The notes under the pieces were generated by a model. The model was not told where the DNA came from. It saw only the letters and a program-made list of their open reading frames with translations, and ran no database searches. Of a stretch of 45,000 bases of DNA, positions 26,160-34,093 are shown piece after piece. The DNA lies in the NCBI GenBank assembly GCA_024742735.1, contig JANSXV010000009.1, forward strand, positions 1 to 45,000, given 5' to 3'. Every line of letters starts with the position of its first letter. Position 1 is the first letter of the stretch. The position numbers were made by a program, and so were the translations under genes. This stretch comes from Alphaproteobacteria bacterium (GTDB lineage Bacteria > Pseudomonadota > Alphaproteobacteria > Caulobacterales > Maricaulaceae).

Positions 26160-27172
26160 TGGCCCGTCGCCGCCGCCTCACCCCCGCCGTCTCCCCTGCC
26201 CCGGGCTCCGCGGTCCCGATCTCAGCGCCGGTTTCCACCGCCCCGGCGGCCGCGGCCCCCATCGCCAAGATCGCCGGCCAGTCCGCCGAGGCGGCGGCGC
26301 TGCGCGAGATCACCGCCGGGATCCAGGCCGCCCGGGACGAGGGCCGGATGGTGATCGAGATCCCGCTGGCCGAGATCGCCCCGGACCATCTGCTGCGCGA
26401 CCGACTGGCCATGGGCGCCGAGGATCTGGCCGCGCTCAAGGCCTCCATCGCTGCCCATGGCCAACGCGTGCCGGCCGAGGTCACGCCGCTGGAGGGCGGC
26501 GGCGATGGTTCGCATTACGGGCTCATCTCGGGCTGGCGGCGGTTGCAGGCGCTGACCGCGCTCCAGGCCGAGACCGGCGAGGCGCGCTTCGGGGTGCTCC
26601 GCGCGCTGGTGCGGCCCGCAGGCGCGGCGGCCGAGAGCTATACCGCCATGGTCGAGGAAAACGAGCTGCGGGTGGGGCTGAGCTATTACGAGCGCGCGCG
26701 CCTCGTGGCCGAGCTCACCGCGCGGGGGGTCTTTGCCGATCAGTCCGAGGCGCTCAGGACGCTTTTCGGCAGTGCCAGCCGGGCCAAACGCTCCAAAATC
26801 GGCAGTTTCATCGATATCCACGAGGCTTTGGGCGATCTGCTGAACCATCCGGCGGAGATTCCCGAACGGCTGGGTCTGGCGCTCGTCTCGAAGCTGCGGC
26901 TGGGGGCGCGCACGCAGATCCGCAGCGCCCTGACCAAGGCCAGGCCGGCCAATGCTGCCGAGGAACTTGCGCTGCTGGAACGGCTGGCCCGCAAGCAGGA
27001 TGTTTCGCGCGCGAAACAGGCCGGGGATCCGGGCGAGCCGCTGCGCGACGGGCTGACGCTCCAGGCCGCGCGGCGGGGGCGCACGATCACCCTGACGCTG
27101 TCGGGCGCGCGGGTGGATGATGCGCTCCTGGCCCGGCTGCAGGAGGTCATCCGCAAGGCCGAGGGCCCTTAA
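26159..27172 (+). CDS. parB: Plasmid partition protein ParB
   Basis: A 337-residue centromere-binding protein. Residues about 65-150 form the ParB N-terminal (sulfiredoxin-like, CTP-binding) domain with IPLAEIAPDHLLRDR and LISGWRRLQAL; EENELRVGLSYYERARLVAEL and the following helices form the DNA-binding HTH. A Pro/Ala-rich leader of ~45 residues precedes it. It starts at the TGATG junction with parA. The gene itself contains a parS palindrome (27001-27018) encoding VSRAKQ, so the centromere is partly inside the coding sequence. Expected to load on the four parS copies and spread along the 23.2-29.5 kb segment. Confidence 0.95.
   Translation: MARRRRLTPAVSPAPGSAVPISAPVSTAPAAAAPIAKIAGQSAEAAALREITAGIQAARDEGRMVIEIPLAEIAPDHLLRDRLAMGAEDLAALKASIAAHGQRVPAEVTPLEGGGDGSHYGLISGWRRLQALTALQAETGEARFGVLRALVRPAGAAAESYTAMVEENELRVGLSYYERARLVAELTARGVFADQSEALRTLFGSASRAKRSKIGSFIDIHEALGDLLNHPAEIPERLGLALVSKLRLGARTQIRSALTKARPANAAEELALLERLARKQDVSRAKQAGDPGEPLRDGLTLQAARRGRTITLTLSGARVDDALLARLQEVIRKAEGP
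27001..27018. other. parS partition site 2 (inside parB)
   Basis: The 18-bp perfect palindrome TGTTTCGCGCGCGAAACA lies within the parB coding sequence near its 3' end. It has the same 16-bp core as the three intergenic copies, despite also being constrained to encode protein. Confidence 0.85.
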
Positions 27173-27271
27173 CCCCGCAATTACCCCCGCAGCCACCCTG
27201 ACCCGCGTCGCCGCTGGTCCCGCGCCCCGCGATGTGCCACATCCTCCCCAACAAACGGGCAGGACAGGCGC

Positions 27272-28285
27272 ATGGGCAGAATACTGGTTACCGGCAGCGC
27301 GGGCTTCATCGGCTTTCACCTTGCCCGGCATCTGCTCGAGGCGGGCCATGCCGTCGGCGGGTTCGACAGTCTGAACCCCTATTACGACGTGACGCTGAAA
27401 CAGCGCCGCCATGAGATCCTGGGCGCCTATCCCGCGTTCACCCCCGAGATCGCCCGGCTGGAGGAAGAGGGGCGCTTTGCCGGGTTCGCCGAGACCTTCG
27501 CGCCGGAGGTGATCGTCCATCTCGCCGCCCAGGCCGGCGTGCGCTATTCAATCGAGCAGCCGCGGGCCTATCTGGAGGCCAATGTCACCGGCAGCTTCAA
27601 CGTGCTGGAGGCCGCCCGCGCCCAGGGCGTGCGCCATCTGCTGATGGCCTCGACCTCCTCGGTCTATGGCGCCAACACGAACATGCCCTACCGCGAGACC
27701 GACAAGGCCGACAGCCAGATGTCGTTTTATGCGGCCACGAAAAAGGCCACGGAATCCATGGGCCATGCCTGGGCCCATATCCACGGGCTGCCGATCACCA
27801 TGTTCCGCTTCTTCACGGTCTATGGACCCTGGGGGCGGCCCGACATGGCGCTCTTCAAATTCACCCGGGCGATCCTTCGGGACGAGCCGATCGACGTCTA
27901 TAATCGCGGCGAGATGTATCGCGATTTCACCTATATCGACGATCTGGTGCGCGGCATCACGCTGCTGATGGAGGCGGTGCCGCCGGCGCCCGATACCGAT
28001 GCCGCGCCCGTGCCGGGGGACAGCTTGAGCCCCGTGGCGCCCTGGCGGGTGGTCAATCTGGGCAATTCGACCAAGGTGAAGCTCACCGATTTCATCGATG
28101 CGATCGAGGCTGCCACGGGGCGCACCGCGACCCGCAACCTGATGCCGATGCAGCCCGGCGACGTGCCCGCGACCTGGGCCGATGCGGAGCTTCTGCGCGC
28201 GCTCACGGGCTATGCGCCGCAGACCGATCTGGCCGAGGGCGTGGCGGCCTTCGTCGACTGGTACCGGGACTATTACGGCACCTGA
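27272..28285 (+). CDS. lpsL: UDP-glucuronate 4-epimerase (LpsL/CapI-like)
   Basis: Interconverts UDP-glucuronate and UDP-galacturonate. The 337-residue extended short-chain dehydrogenase has GSAGFIGFHLARHLL, QAGVRYSIEQPRAY, the catalytic SFYAATKKATE and FTVYGPWGRPDMALFKFT, the last two being diagnostic of the LpsL/CapI group. Its substrate would come from Ugd (30683-31984). The start has AGGACAGG upstream. It lies directly downstream of parB (99 bp) and is followed by a parS site, so this metabolic gene sits within the partition segment. The product is UDP-GalA for the polymer. Confidence 0.92.
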   Translation: MGRILVTGSAGFIGFHLARHLLEAGHAVGGFDSLNPYYDVTLKQRRHEILGAYPAFTPEIARLEEEGRFAGFAETFAPEVIVHLAAQAGVRYSIEQPRAYLEANVTGSFNVLEAARAQGVRHLLMASTSSVYGANTNMPYRETDKADSQMSFYAATKKATESMGHAWAHIHGLPITMFRFFTVYGPWGRPDMALFKFTRAILRDEPIDVYNRGEMYRDFTYIDDLVRGITLLMEAVPPAPDTDAAPVPGDSLSPVAPWRVVNLGNSTKVKLTDFIDAIEAATGRTATRNLMPMQPGDVPATWADAELLRALTGYAPQTDLAEGVAAFVDWYRDYYGT

Positions 28286-28291
28286 GTGTCG

Positions 28292-28311
28292 CTGTTTCGC
28301 GCGCGAAACAG
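28292..28311. other. parS partition site 3
   Basis: A perfect 20-bp palindrome, CTGTTTCGCGCGCGAAACAG, identical to site 1, six bases after the lpsL stop codon. Confidence 0.85.
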
Positions 28312-28377
28312 ATAGTCGGCACCGCGCTGCCGGTCTAGGGTCCGGACATGACCGGAACGGCAGCAGGGACAGTATTG

Positions 28378-29436
28378 ATGACAGATTACAGATCCATCTG
28401 CGCGCGGATGGCCGTCGGGGGCAGGGCTATAGCCGCCGCCGCGCTGCTGGCATGGGGAAGCGGGGCCCAGGCCACGACTTGGCAGGATTCCTATACCGGG
28501 CTGGCGGTGATCGGCGACAGCTATGGCGATACCGGCAATGCCGCCCGGGGCGGGGGGCGGGCGGTGCTGAACCCGCTCTATTATTTCGAAAAACGCTTCT
28601 CGGACGGGCCGGTCTATTCCGATTATCTCGCCGCGCCCTTCCGCGATGCCGGCAAACCGGTGGAGGTCGTGGCCTTTGGCGGGGCGACGGTGGAGACGGT
28701 GCGCACCAACCGCTCCCGCGATCTCGACCAGCAGCTCTGGAGCCTGCGCCGCCTGGGCGATGCGCTCGGGGCCCGGCCGCTGGTGGTGGCGCTGTTGGGG
28801 GCCAATGATATCGGCCGCGCCGCGGCGGCCGGTGACACCAGCGGGTTGGGGGATCAGGCCCTGCGCCTGGTGCGCCGCCTGACGGGGCTCGCCAGGGACG
28901 GCTATGGCGATATCGTGGTGATGACCGCGCCGGATCTGTCCGTGGCGCCGATCTACGACCCGCGCTTCACCGATCCCGGTTTCGCCGCCCGCGCCGCGCC
29001 TCTGGTGGCGGAGGGCACAACGGTCTTCAATGATGCGCTGCGCGCGGCCCTGGCCGACCTGGCGGGCGGCCCGCAGATCACGCTGGTGGACACCAATGCG
29101 CTCTTTGCCGATTTCCTGGGTGCACCCGAGACCTATGGGCTAAGCGAGCTGGAGCTGCCCTGTCTGTTTCGCAATGCCACCCAGGCGGCGAGCTTCGGCC
29201 AGAGTTCGGGGCGGTTCTGCACGCCCGAAGAGGCCGCCGCGCGGCTCTGGATGGATGTGATCCATCCCACCACCGTGGCGCATGGCTTCATCGCGGGGCA
29301 GGTCGAGGGCGCGCTGGCCCCGAACGCCCTTGCGCCGGCTGCGGTCCAGATCGCACCGGTGCCGCTACCCGCGGCGGGCCTGCTGCTGCTGGCGGCGCTG
29401 GCCGGGATCGGCGGGCTGGCCCGCGCCCGGGGCTGA
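28378..29436 (+). CDS. SGNH/GDSL hydrolase with VPLPA-CTERM anchor
   Basis: A 352-residue exported esterase. The signal peptide ends about AQA-TTWQ (residues 31-36). The SGNH blocks are clear: AVIGDSYGDTGNA with nucleophile Ser48, LLGANDIG for the oxyanion Asn, and MDVIHPTT with Asp293 and His296. It resembles autotransporter-like GDSL lipases (SGNH plasmid/thermolabile haemolysin type). The C-terminus carries VPLPAAG at 328-334, a hydrophobic helix and RARG, a VPLPA-CTERM sorting signal. So it is a surface-anchored esterase that could remove acyl groups from the polysaccharide or release fatty acids from host lipids. The ATG at 28378 is preferred for its signal peptide; one at 28348 would add ten residues. 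It is flanked on both sides by parS sites. Confidence 0.85.
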   Translation: MTDYRSICARMAVGGRAIAAAALLAWGSGAQATTWQDSYTGLAVIGDSYGDTGNAARGGGRAVLNPLYYFEKRFSDGPVYSDYLAAPFRDAGKPVEVVAFGGATVETVRTNRSRDLDQQLWSLRRLGDALGARPLVVALLGANDIGRAAAAGDTSGLGDQALRLVRRLTGLARDGYGDIVVMTAPDLSVAPIYDPRFTDPGFAARAAPLVAEGTTVFNDALRAALADLAGGPQITLVDTNALFADFLGAPETYGLSELELPCLFRNATQAASFGQSSGRFCTPEEAAARLWMDVIHPTTVAHGFIAGQVEGALAPNALAPAAVQIAPVPLPAAGLLLLAALAGIGGLARARG

Positions 29437-29442
29437 CGGACT

Positions 29443-29458
29443 GTTTCGCGCGCGAAAC
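29443..29458. other. parS partition site 4
   Basis: The 16-bp core palindrome GTTTCGCGCGCGAAAC, six bases after the SGNH hydrolase stop. The outer pair seen in sites 1 and 3 is broken (CTGTTT...AAACGG), so this copy may bind ParB more weakly. Confidence 0.8.
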
Positions 29459-29547
29459 GGCGAAACCCGGTCGCAAAGGGCACAGGCTCTGCGGCCGTAT
29501 TCGCGGGATGAGCGCGCGGGGCGCGCAAGGCCCCGGCCTGAGCCCCC

Positions 29548-30018
29548 TCAGCCCGCGATGAACGTGCGCAGCCGGGCGATCAGCGCGGCGTGGGAGGGGC
29601 TGGGCGCGTCGCTGGCCGGGGTGAGGTCAGGCAGGGTCAGGAGCGGGCCCAGATCCGCGGCCTCCCAGGCGACATGGATGCCGGGCAGGCTCTCCACCTG
29701 GCGCGCGGTGGCGAGCTGATGGTCGTTGCGATGCTCGCCCAGGCCGTGGCGGCGGGGCAGGATGACGAGCGGCTTGCCCCACCGTTTGGCCGAGAGGATC
29801 GTGCCGATCCCGGCATGGGCGACGATCACGCGGGCGGTGGTGAAGATCTTCTCGAATTCCGCCGGGGTCAGCTGCCGTCGGATGTCGAGGTTCGGCCAGG
29901 TGCCCTCGGAGGCGCCGATCTGGGCGATGACCTCCTCACCGAGGTCCGGGGCAAGTGCCTCAAGCGCGTCGATCAGGCGGGGAAAGGGCAGCTGGGTGCC
30001 GACGGTGGCAAAGATCAC
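29548..30018 (-). CDS. pssE: PssE-like glycosyltransferase subunit (Alg13-like, GT28 C-terminal fold)
   Basis: A 156-residue protein starting at GTG 30018: MIFATVGTQLPFPRLIDAL. It has the UDP-sugar-binding AHAGIGTIL and PLVILPRRHGLGEHRNDHQ of the GT28 C-terminal domain. Together with PssD it forms a split transferase like Alg13/Alg14; in rhizobia PssD/PssE adds glucuronic acid to the lipid-linked glucose of the EPS repeat unit. The GTG start overlaps the pssD stop by 4 bp (GTGA), typical of this pair. A longer in-frame start at 30069 has an Arg/Gly-rich extension that is not family-like. UDP-GlcA would come from Ugd. Confidence 0.85.
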   Translation of the reverse strand: MIFATVGTQLPFPRLIDALEALAPDLGEEVIAQIGASEGTWPNLDIRRQLTPAEFEKIFTTARVIVAHAGIGTILSAKRWGKPLVILPRRHGLGEHRNDHQLATARQVESLPGIHVAWEAADLGPLLTLPDLTPASDAPSPSHAALIARLRTFIAG

Positions 30019-30464
30019 AGCACCGCCCCCGCATAGTCGGCGCCGGCCTCCTCGGCGACATGCTCCCACTGGCTCATCCAGAGATGCGCGACACGGCGGG
30101 CGAGCTTGCCCGACATCGACATCTCTTCGGCATTGGCCACGCTGTCGACCCAGACCGTGCGCGCGCCCATGGCGCGGCCTAGCGCCAGCGCGATGACCCC
30201 GGGCAGGGCGCCGGTGGAGATCACCACATGGGGGCGGAACCGGATCAGGCGGCCCGCAATCGCCGCCGTACAGCGCAGGATGGCGAATTTCTCGTCTCGG
30301 TTGCAGTCGGGCACGATCGCCGAAGGCTGGGCGCCGAACTGTTCGGGCAGGCCGGGCAGGGTGGTCAGGAAAAACACCTCATGGCCCTCGAAGGCCGGGC
30401 GCAGCAGCTGCAGCTGCTGCCAGTGGCCGCCCCCCGAGGCGATGGCGAGAATGCGCTTGGTCAT
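30015..30464 (-). CDS. pssD: PssD-like glycosyltransferase membrane subunit (Alg14-like)
   Basis: A 149-residue protein: the N-terminal IASGGGHWQQLQLL contains the SGGGH motif of the Alg14/PssD family; RFRPHVVISTGALPGVIALALGRAMGA and VDSVANAEEMSMSG are further signatures. The family anchors the PssE/Alg13 catalytic half to the membrane and supplies the acceptor side. It lies 218 bp downstream of ugd on the minus strand and overlaps pssE by 4 bp. The product is predicted to be the second sugar (GlcA) of the repeat unit, implying that a chromosomal PssA-like enzyme adds the first (inference). Confidence 0.87.
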   Translation of the reverse strand: MTKRILAIASGGGHWQQLQLLRPAFEGHEVFFLTTLPGLPEQFGAQPSAIVPDCNRDEKFAILRCTAAIAGRLIRFRPHVVISTGALPGVIALALGRAMGARTVWVDSVANAEEMSMSGKLARRVAHLWMSQWEHVAEEAGADYAGAVL

Positions 30465-30682
30465 GCTTGGGCGGCCCCCGGTTTGTCCTCAGGTCTGCAC
30501 TGCGGCCCGAACTGTGGCCCGAACGGAGCCTCGTACGGCGCGCCGACGGCCGGCACGCCCGGTGGCCCGCTTTGCCTGCCGGGCCCGAGGGGCGCGCACC
30601 CCAAGACGCCACCGCATCGGCGTTTGCCCATGGGCGTCCGCCAGAGAGGGGCGGTGGTCGGCGGGATCATGGGGCGCGGGCC

Positions 30683-31984
30683 TCAGCGGCCCACGGACAC
30701 ATAGGCGAACCCGGCGGCTTCGGCCTCTTCAGGGGTGTAGATATTGCGCAGATCGGCCATGCGCGGCGCGGCCATGGTCCCGGCCAGGCGGGGCAGGTCG
30801 AGGGCGCGGAACTCGTTCCACTCGGTCAGGATCGCCAGCGCATCGGCGCCGTCGGCGGCGGCGTAGGGGTCGGTCTCCCAGACCACGCCGGGCAGCAGTG
30901 CCGCGCCCTCCTTGTGGCCCTGGGGGTCGACCACATGGACGCGTGCCCCCGCGCCCACGAGGGCCGGCACGATGGTCAGGGCCGGGCTGTCGCGCATGTC
31001 GTCGGTATTGGGTTTGAAGGTGACACCGAAGACGGCGATCTTCTTGCCGTTGGCGTCATACTCGAGCAGCCCGAGGATCTTCTGGGTCATCGCGCGCTTG
31101 CGCGCCTCGTTGATGTCGATCACCGCCTCGACGATCCGCTGGGGCGCGGCATGTTCCTGTCCGATCCGGGCCAGCGCATTGGTATCCTTTGGAAAACAGG
31201 ACCCGCCATAGCCCGGCCCGGCATTGAGGAACTTCGCCCCGATGCGACCGTCGCGGCCCATCCCGTCGGCCACCGCCTGGACATCGGCGCCGACCTTCTC
31301 GCACAGGGTGGCGATCTCGTTGATGAAGGTGATCTTGGTCGCCAGGAACGCGTTGGCGGCGTATTTGATCATCTCCGCGGTCTCGAGCCCGGTATAGAGC
31401 ACCGGCGCGTTGCGCAACGAAAGCGGGCGGTAGATCTGGGCCATGACCTCGCGGGCGCGGTCGGTCTGGACGCCGACGACGACCCGGTCGGGGCGCATGA
31501 AATCCTCGATCGCGGCGCCTTCGCGCAGGAATTCGGGGTTGGAGGCGACGTCGAACTCGGCCATCGGCGCGGTCTCGGCCACAATGCGGGCGACCTCGCT
31601 GTTGGTGCCCACGGGGACGGTCGATTTGGTCACGATGACCGTGTAGCCGTCGAGATTTTCAGCGATCTCCTTGGCGGCGGCATAGACATAGCTCAGATCG
31701 GCATGGCCGTCGCCGCGCCGCGTCGGCGTGCCGACCCCGATAAAGACCGCGTCGGCCCCTTTCAGCGCCTCGGCCAGATCGAGCGTGAAGCTCAAGCGCC
31801 CGGCGGCGACATTGCGCTGCATCAGATCCTCGAGCCCGGGTTCGTAGATCGGCACCTGGCCGTCTTTCAGCGCCGCGATCTTGTCGGCGTTCTTGTCGAC
31901 GCAGACCACGTCATGGCCGAAGTCGGAAAAACACACGCCCGAGACCAGGCCGACATAGCCCGTACCGATCATTGCCAGTTTCAT
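30683..31984 (-). CDS. ugd: UDP-glucose 6-dehydrogenase
   Basis: Oxidises UDP-glucose to UDP-glucuronate with two NAD+. The 433-residue protein starts MKLAMIGTGYVGL (Rossmann GxGxxG), has KSTVPVGT (120-127), SNPEFLREG, and the catalytic cysteine Cys263 in GPGYGGSCFPKD. The C-terminal UDP-binding domain shows FGVTFKPNTDDMRDSP. Full length for the family. It supplies PssDE with UDP-GlcA and LpsL with its substrate. It is divergent from a VPLPA-type gene across 198 bp and upstream of pssD/pssE on the minus strand. Confidence 0.95.
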   Translation of the reverse strand: MKLAMIGTGYVGLVSGVCFSDFGHDVVCVDKNADKIAALKDGQVPIYEPGLEDLMQRNVAAGRLSFTLDLAEALKGADAVFIGVGTPTRRGDGHADLSYVYAAAKEIAENLDGYTVIVTKSTVPVGTNSEVARIVAETAPMAEFDVASNPEFLREGAAIEDFMRPDRVVVGVQTDRAREVMAQIYRPLSLRNAPVLYTGLETAEMIKYAANAFLATKITFINEIATLCEKVGADVQAVADGMGRDGRIGAKFLNAGPGYGGSCFPKDTNALARIGQEHAAPQRIVEAVIDINEARKRAMTQKILGLLEYDANGKKIAVFGVTFKPNTDDMRDSPALTIVPALVGAGARVHVVDPQGHKEGAALLPGVVWETDPYAAADGADALAILTEWNEFRALDLPRLAGTMAAPRMADLRNIYTPEEAEAAGFAYVSVGR

Positions 31985-32182
31985 GGATACCGCTCCGTCG
32001 TCGCAAACTCATACCAGACGGAGCAGGCCTGCCACGGTTTTCCTGCCAAAGCCAGACCGCGGCCGCGCGGCATGGCGAAGCGGTGTGATCGATGCAGCAC
32101 CCCAAAAACGCTCCGGGAAAATGCAGATGGTGGTATCGTCCGAAGATGGTGGACCACGCATTTTTTCCGGGGGGAACGTGCC

Positions 32183-32899
32183 ATGAAATCTTCAAACATG
32201 TTCGCAGGCGTGCTGCGGTCTTTGTCCGGGGGCGCGCTTGCGGCGGGTCTGGTTGCGGCGACACCGATGGTGACCGCGACCGGGGCAGGGGCGGCGACGC
32301 TCGAGACCGGCGCCTTTCTCGATTTCGACCAGGGGTTCTGGGATCCCGAGAGCGCCTGCTCGCCGAATCTCGCGAACGGGTTCTCCGGCAATGTCGATTT
32401 CACCGTCAGCGGCTTCGTGGGGTTCGTCTCGGCCTTTGTGGACAGCGCCGGCGGCCCGCGGTTTTCCAGCAGTACGCAGTCGGCCCAGCTGACCATCGCC
32501 AACAATTCCAACGCCACCTGCGAGATCTTCGATCTGATCGTCGATGGCGGAGCCTCCACGCTGTTGACGACCGACGGGCCGTTCCAGGAGTTCCCGAGGC
32601 TGGTCGGAGAGTCGTCCTCGCAGATGACTTTCACCGGGCCCGATGGCAGCACGGTCTTCCGGCGGAGCGCCATCTCGGAGGATTCAGACAGCCGCACGCC
32701 GCCCTATGACGACGATTATTTCGATTTCGACTCCTTCCCTTTCTTCCGCGATTTCACAGTGGCCCCCGGGGAGGTCGCGACGCTCGAGATGGAGGTTTCG
32801 GCCAGCGCCCAGGTCGTGCCGCTGCCGCCGGCGTTCCTGGCCTTCGGCAGCGGGCTGCTGCTTTTGGCGGGGCTCGCCCGGCGGCGCCGCCGTCACTAG
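32183..32899 (+). CDS. VPLPA-type CTERM surface protein
   Basis: A 238-residue predicted surface protein. The start at 32183 has GGGGGAA about 7 bp upstream; a much longer in-frame reading frame further left lies opposite ugd and is not coding. The signal peptide (GGALAAGLVAATPMVTATGAGA) is followed by a beta-rich domain with three cysteines (in SACSP and ATCEIFD and the signal-proximal region), and a C-terminal VPLPPAFL at 212, a hydrophobic helix and RRRRRH. The signal is close to the VPLPA-CTERM consensus (VPLPP). Its function is unknown. It converges on the GDP-fucose synthase gene with only 11 bp between the two stop codons. Confidence 0.8.
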   Translation: MKSSNMFAGVLRSLSGGALAAGLVAATPMVTATGAGAATLETGAFLDFDQGFWDPESACSPNLANGFSGNVDFTVSGFVGFVSAFVDSAGGPRFSSSTQSAQLTIANNSNATCEIFDLIVDGGASTLLTTDGPFQEFPRLVGESSSQMTFTGPDGSTVFRRSAISEDSDSRTPPYDDDYFDFDSFPFFRDFTVAPGEVATLEMEVSASAQVVPLPPAFLAFGSGLLLLAGLARRRRRH

Positions 32900-32910
32900 G
32901 GCAGGGGGCG

Positions 32911-33861
32911 TCAGGCGGCCTTGGCCGCGACGTTGCCCAGAAACCAGCGATACATCTCGGTCAGGCCTTCGCGCAGCTCGGTCCTGGCGGTCCAGCCGGT
33001 GGCGGCCAGCTTGGAATTGTCCATGATCTTGCGCGGCGTGCCGTCGGGTTTGGAGCTGTCCCAGACCAGATCGCCCTCATAACCCACCACGTCGCGCACC
33101 GTCTCGGCGATCTCGCGGATGGAATATTCCATGCTACTGCCTGCATTGATCATGCCGCCCGCCTCGTAGTTTTCCAGTAGATAGGCGCAGGCATCGGCGA
33201 GGTCGTCGCAATAGACCATCTCGCGCAGGGGGCTGCCGGTGCCCCAGGCCACGACCTGCGGCGCCCGGGCCAGCTTGGCCTCGTGGAAGCGGCGCATGAG
33301 CCCGGCGGCGACATGGGAATTCTGCGGGTCGAAATTGTCCCCCACGCCATAGACATTCGACGGCATCACCGTGAAAGCGTCGAAGCCGAACTGCCGCCGG
33401 TAGCTGTCGCACATGATATGGCCCGCGATCTTGGCCACGGCATAGGGCTCGTTGGTGGGCTCCAGCGGGCCGGTCAGGATCGCCTCCTCGCGGATCGGCT
33501 GTTCGGCGAATTTGGGATAGATGCAGGAGGAGCCCAGGAACAGGAAACGCTTGACCCCGGCCCGGTAGGCGCCGTCGATCACGTTGTTCTGGATCTGCAG
33601 GTTCTGGTAGATGAAATCGCCCCGGTAGGTGTCGTTGGCGAGAATGCCGCCCACCTTGGCCGCGGCCAGCACCACATGGTCGGGTTTGGCTTCGGCCAGG
33701 AACGCATTCACCGCGGCGCGGTCCATCAGATCGAGCTCGGCGCGCGTCCGGGTCAGGATATTGCCATAGCCGCGGGCGGTGAGCGCCCGGGAGATGGCGC
33801 TGCCGACCATGCCGCGATGGCCGGCCACGAAGATCTTGTCGGAGGGCTGCATCAACGCCAT
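32911..33861 (-). CDS. fcl: GDP-L-fucose synthase
   Basis: A 316-residue epimerase/reductase that turns the Gmd product into GDP-L-fucose. It has FVAGHRGMVGSAISRAL, AAAKVGGILANDTYRGDFIYQNLQIQNNVI (split across the family core), SSCIYPKFAEQPI and the catalytic EPYAVAKIAG (YxxxK), all highly diagnostic. GAAAGG lies about 11 bp before the ATG. Unlike in many bacteria it is not next to gmd but 19 kb away on the plasmid. Its product is used by the NodZ-like transferase. Confidence 0.95.
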   Translation of the reverse strand: MALMQPSDKIFVAGHRGMVGSAISRALTARGYGNILTRTRAELDLMDRAAVNAFLAEAKPDHVVLAAAKVGGILANDTYRGDFIYQNLQIQNNVIDGAYRAGVKRFLFLGSSCIYPKFAEQPIREEAILTGPLEPTNEPYAVAKIAGHIMCDSYRRQFGFDAFTVMPSNVYGVGDNFDPQNSHVAAGLMRRFHEAKLARAPQVVAWGTGSPLREMVYCDDLADACAYLLENYEAGGMINAGSSMEYSIREIAETVRDVVGYEGDLVWDSSKPDGTPRKIMDNSKLAATGWTARTELREGLTEMYRWFLGNVAAKAA

Positions 33862-33960
33862 CGCGGGGGGTACCTTTCACAAACGAAACACTGAACGCAA
33901 ACTAGCCCGCCGCCGGGGCCTGCGCAAACCCGCCCCTTGCGGCGTTTTGGTGACCTGCGC

Positions 33961-34020
33961 CCCTGAGGCGCTTGGGGCGCACACGCCTGAGGCGCCAGGG
34001 ATGCGCGCGCCTGAGGCGCG
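33961..34020. repeat. Three palindromic CCTGAGGCGC repeats, 24-bp period
   Basis: CCTGAGGCGC occurs at 33962, 33986 and 34010, spaced exactly 24 bp. In the third copy it extends to GCGCCTGAGGCGC, a perfect inverted repeat around a central G. It lies in the 232-bp divergent gap between fcl and the first Gfo/Idh gene. Similar GCGCC-GGA-GGCGC units make up the array at 38415-38560. Confidence 0.65.
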
Positions 34021-34093
34021 ATGGACCATGGGCAAGCGCGCCCGCAGCCCTTAGGCTCCCGCCCAAGCTTTGTGACAGTAAAAAGGTGCGGCC

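Noticed and set aside
30465-30682. Possible small gene in the 218-bp gap between ugd and pssD
   Set aside because: Only Pro/Gly/Arg-rich frames without ribosome site; two GGCCCGAAC direct repeats but no other feature.
30467-32182. Upstream in-frame extension of the VPLPA-type gene to an 810-codon frame
   Set aside because: The extension lies antisense to ugd and lacks protein-like character; a ribosome site and signal peptide start at 32183.
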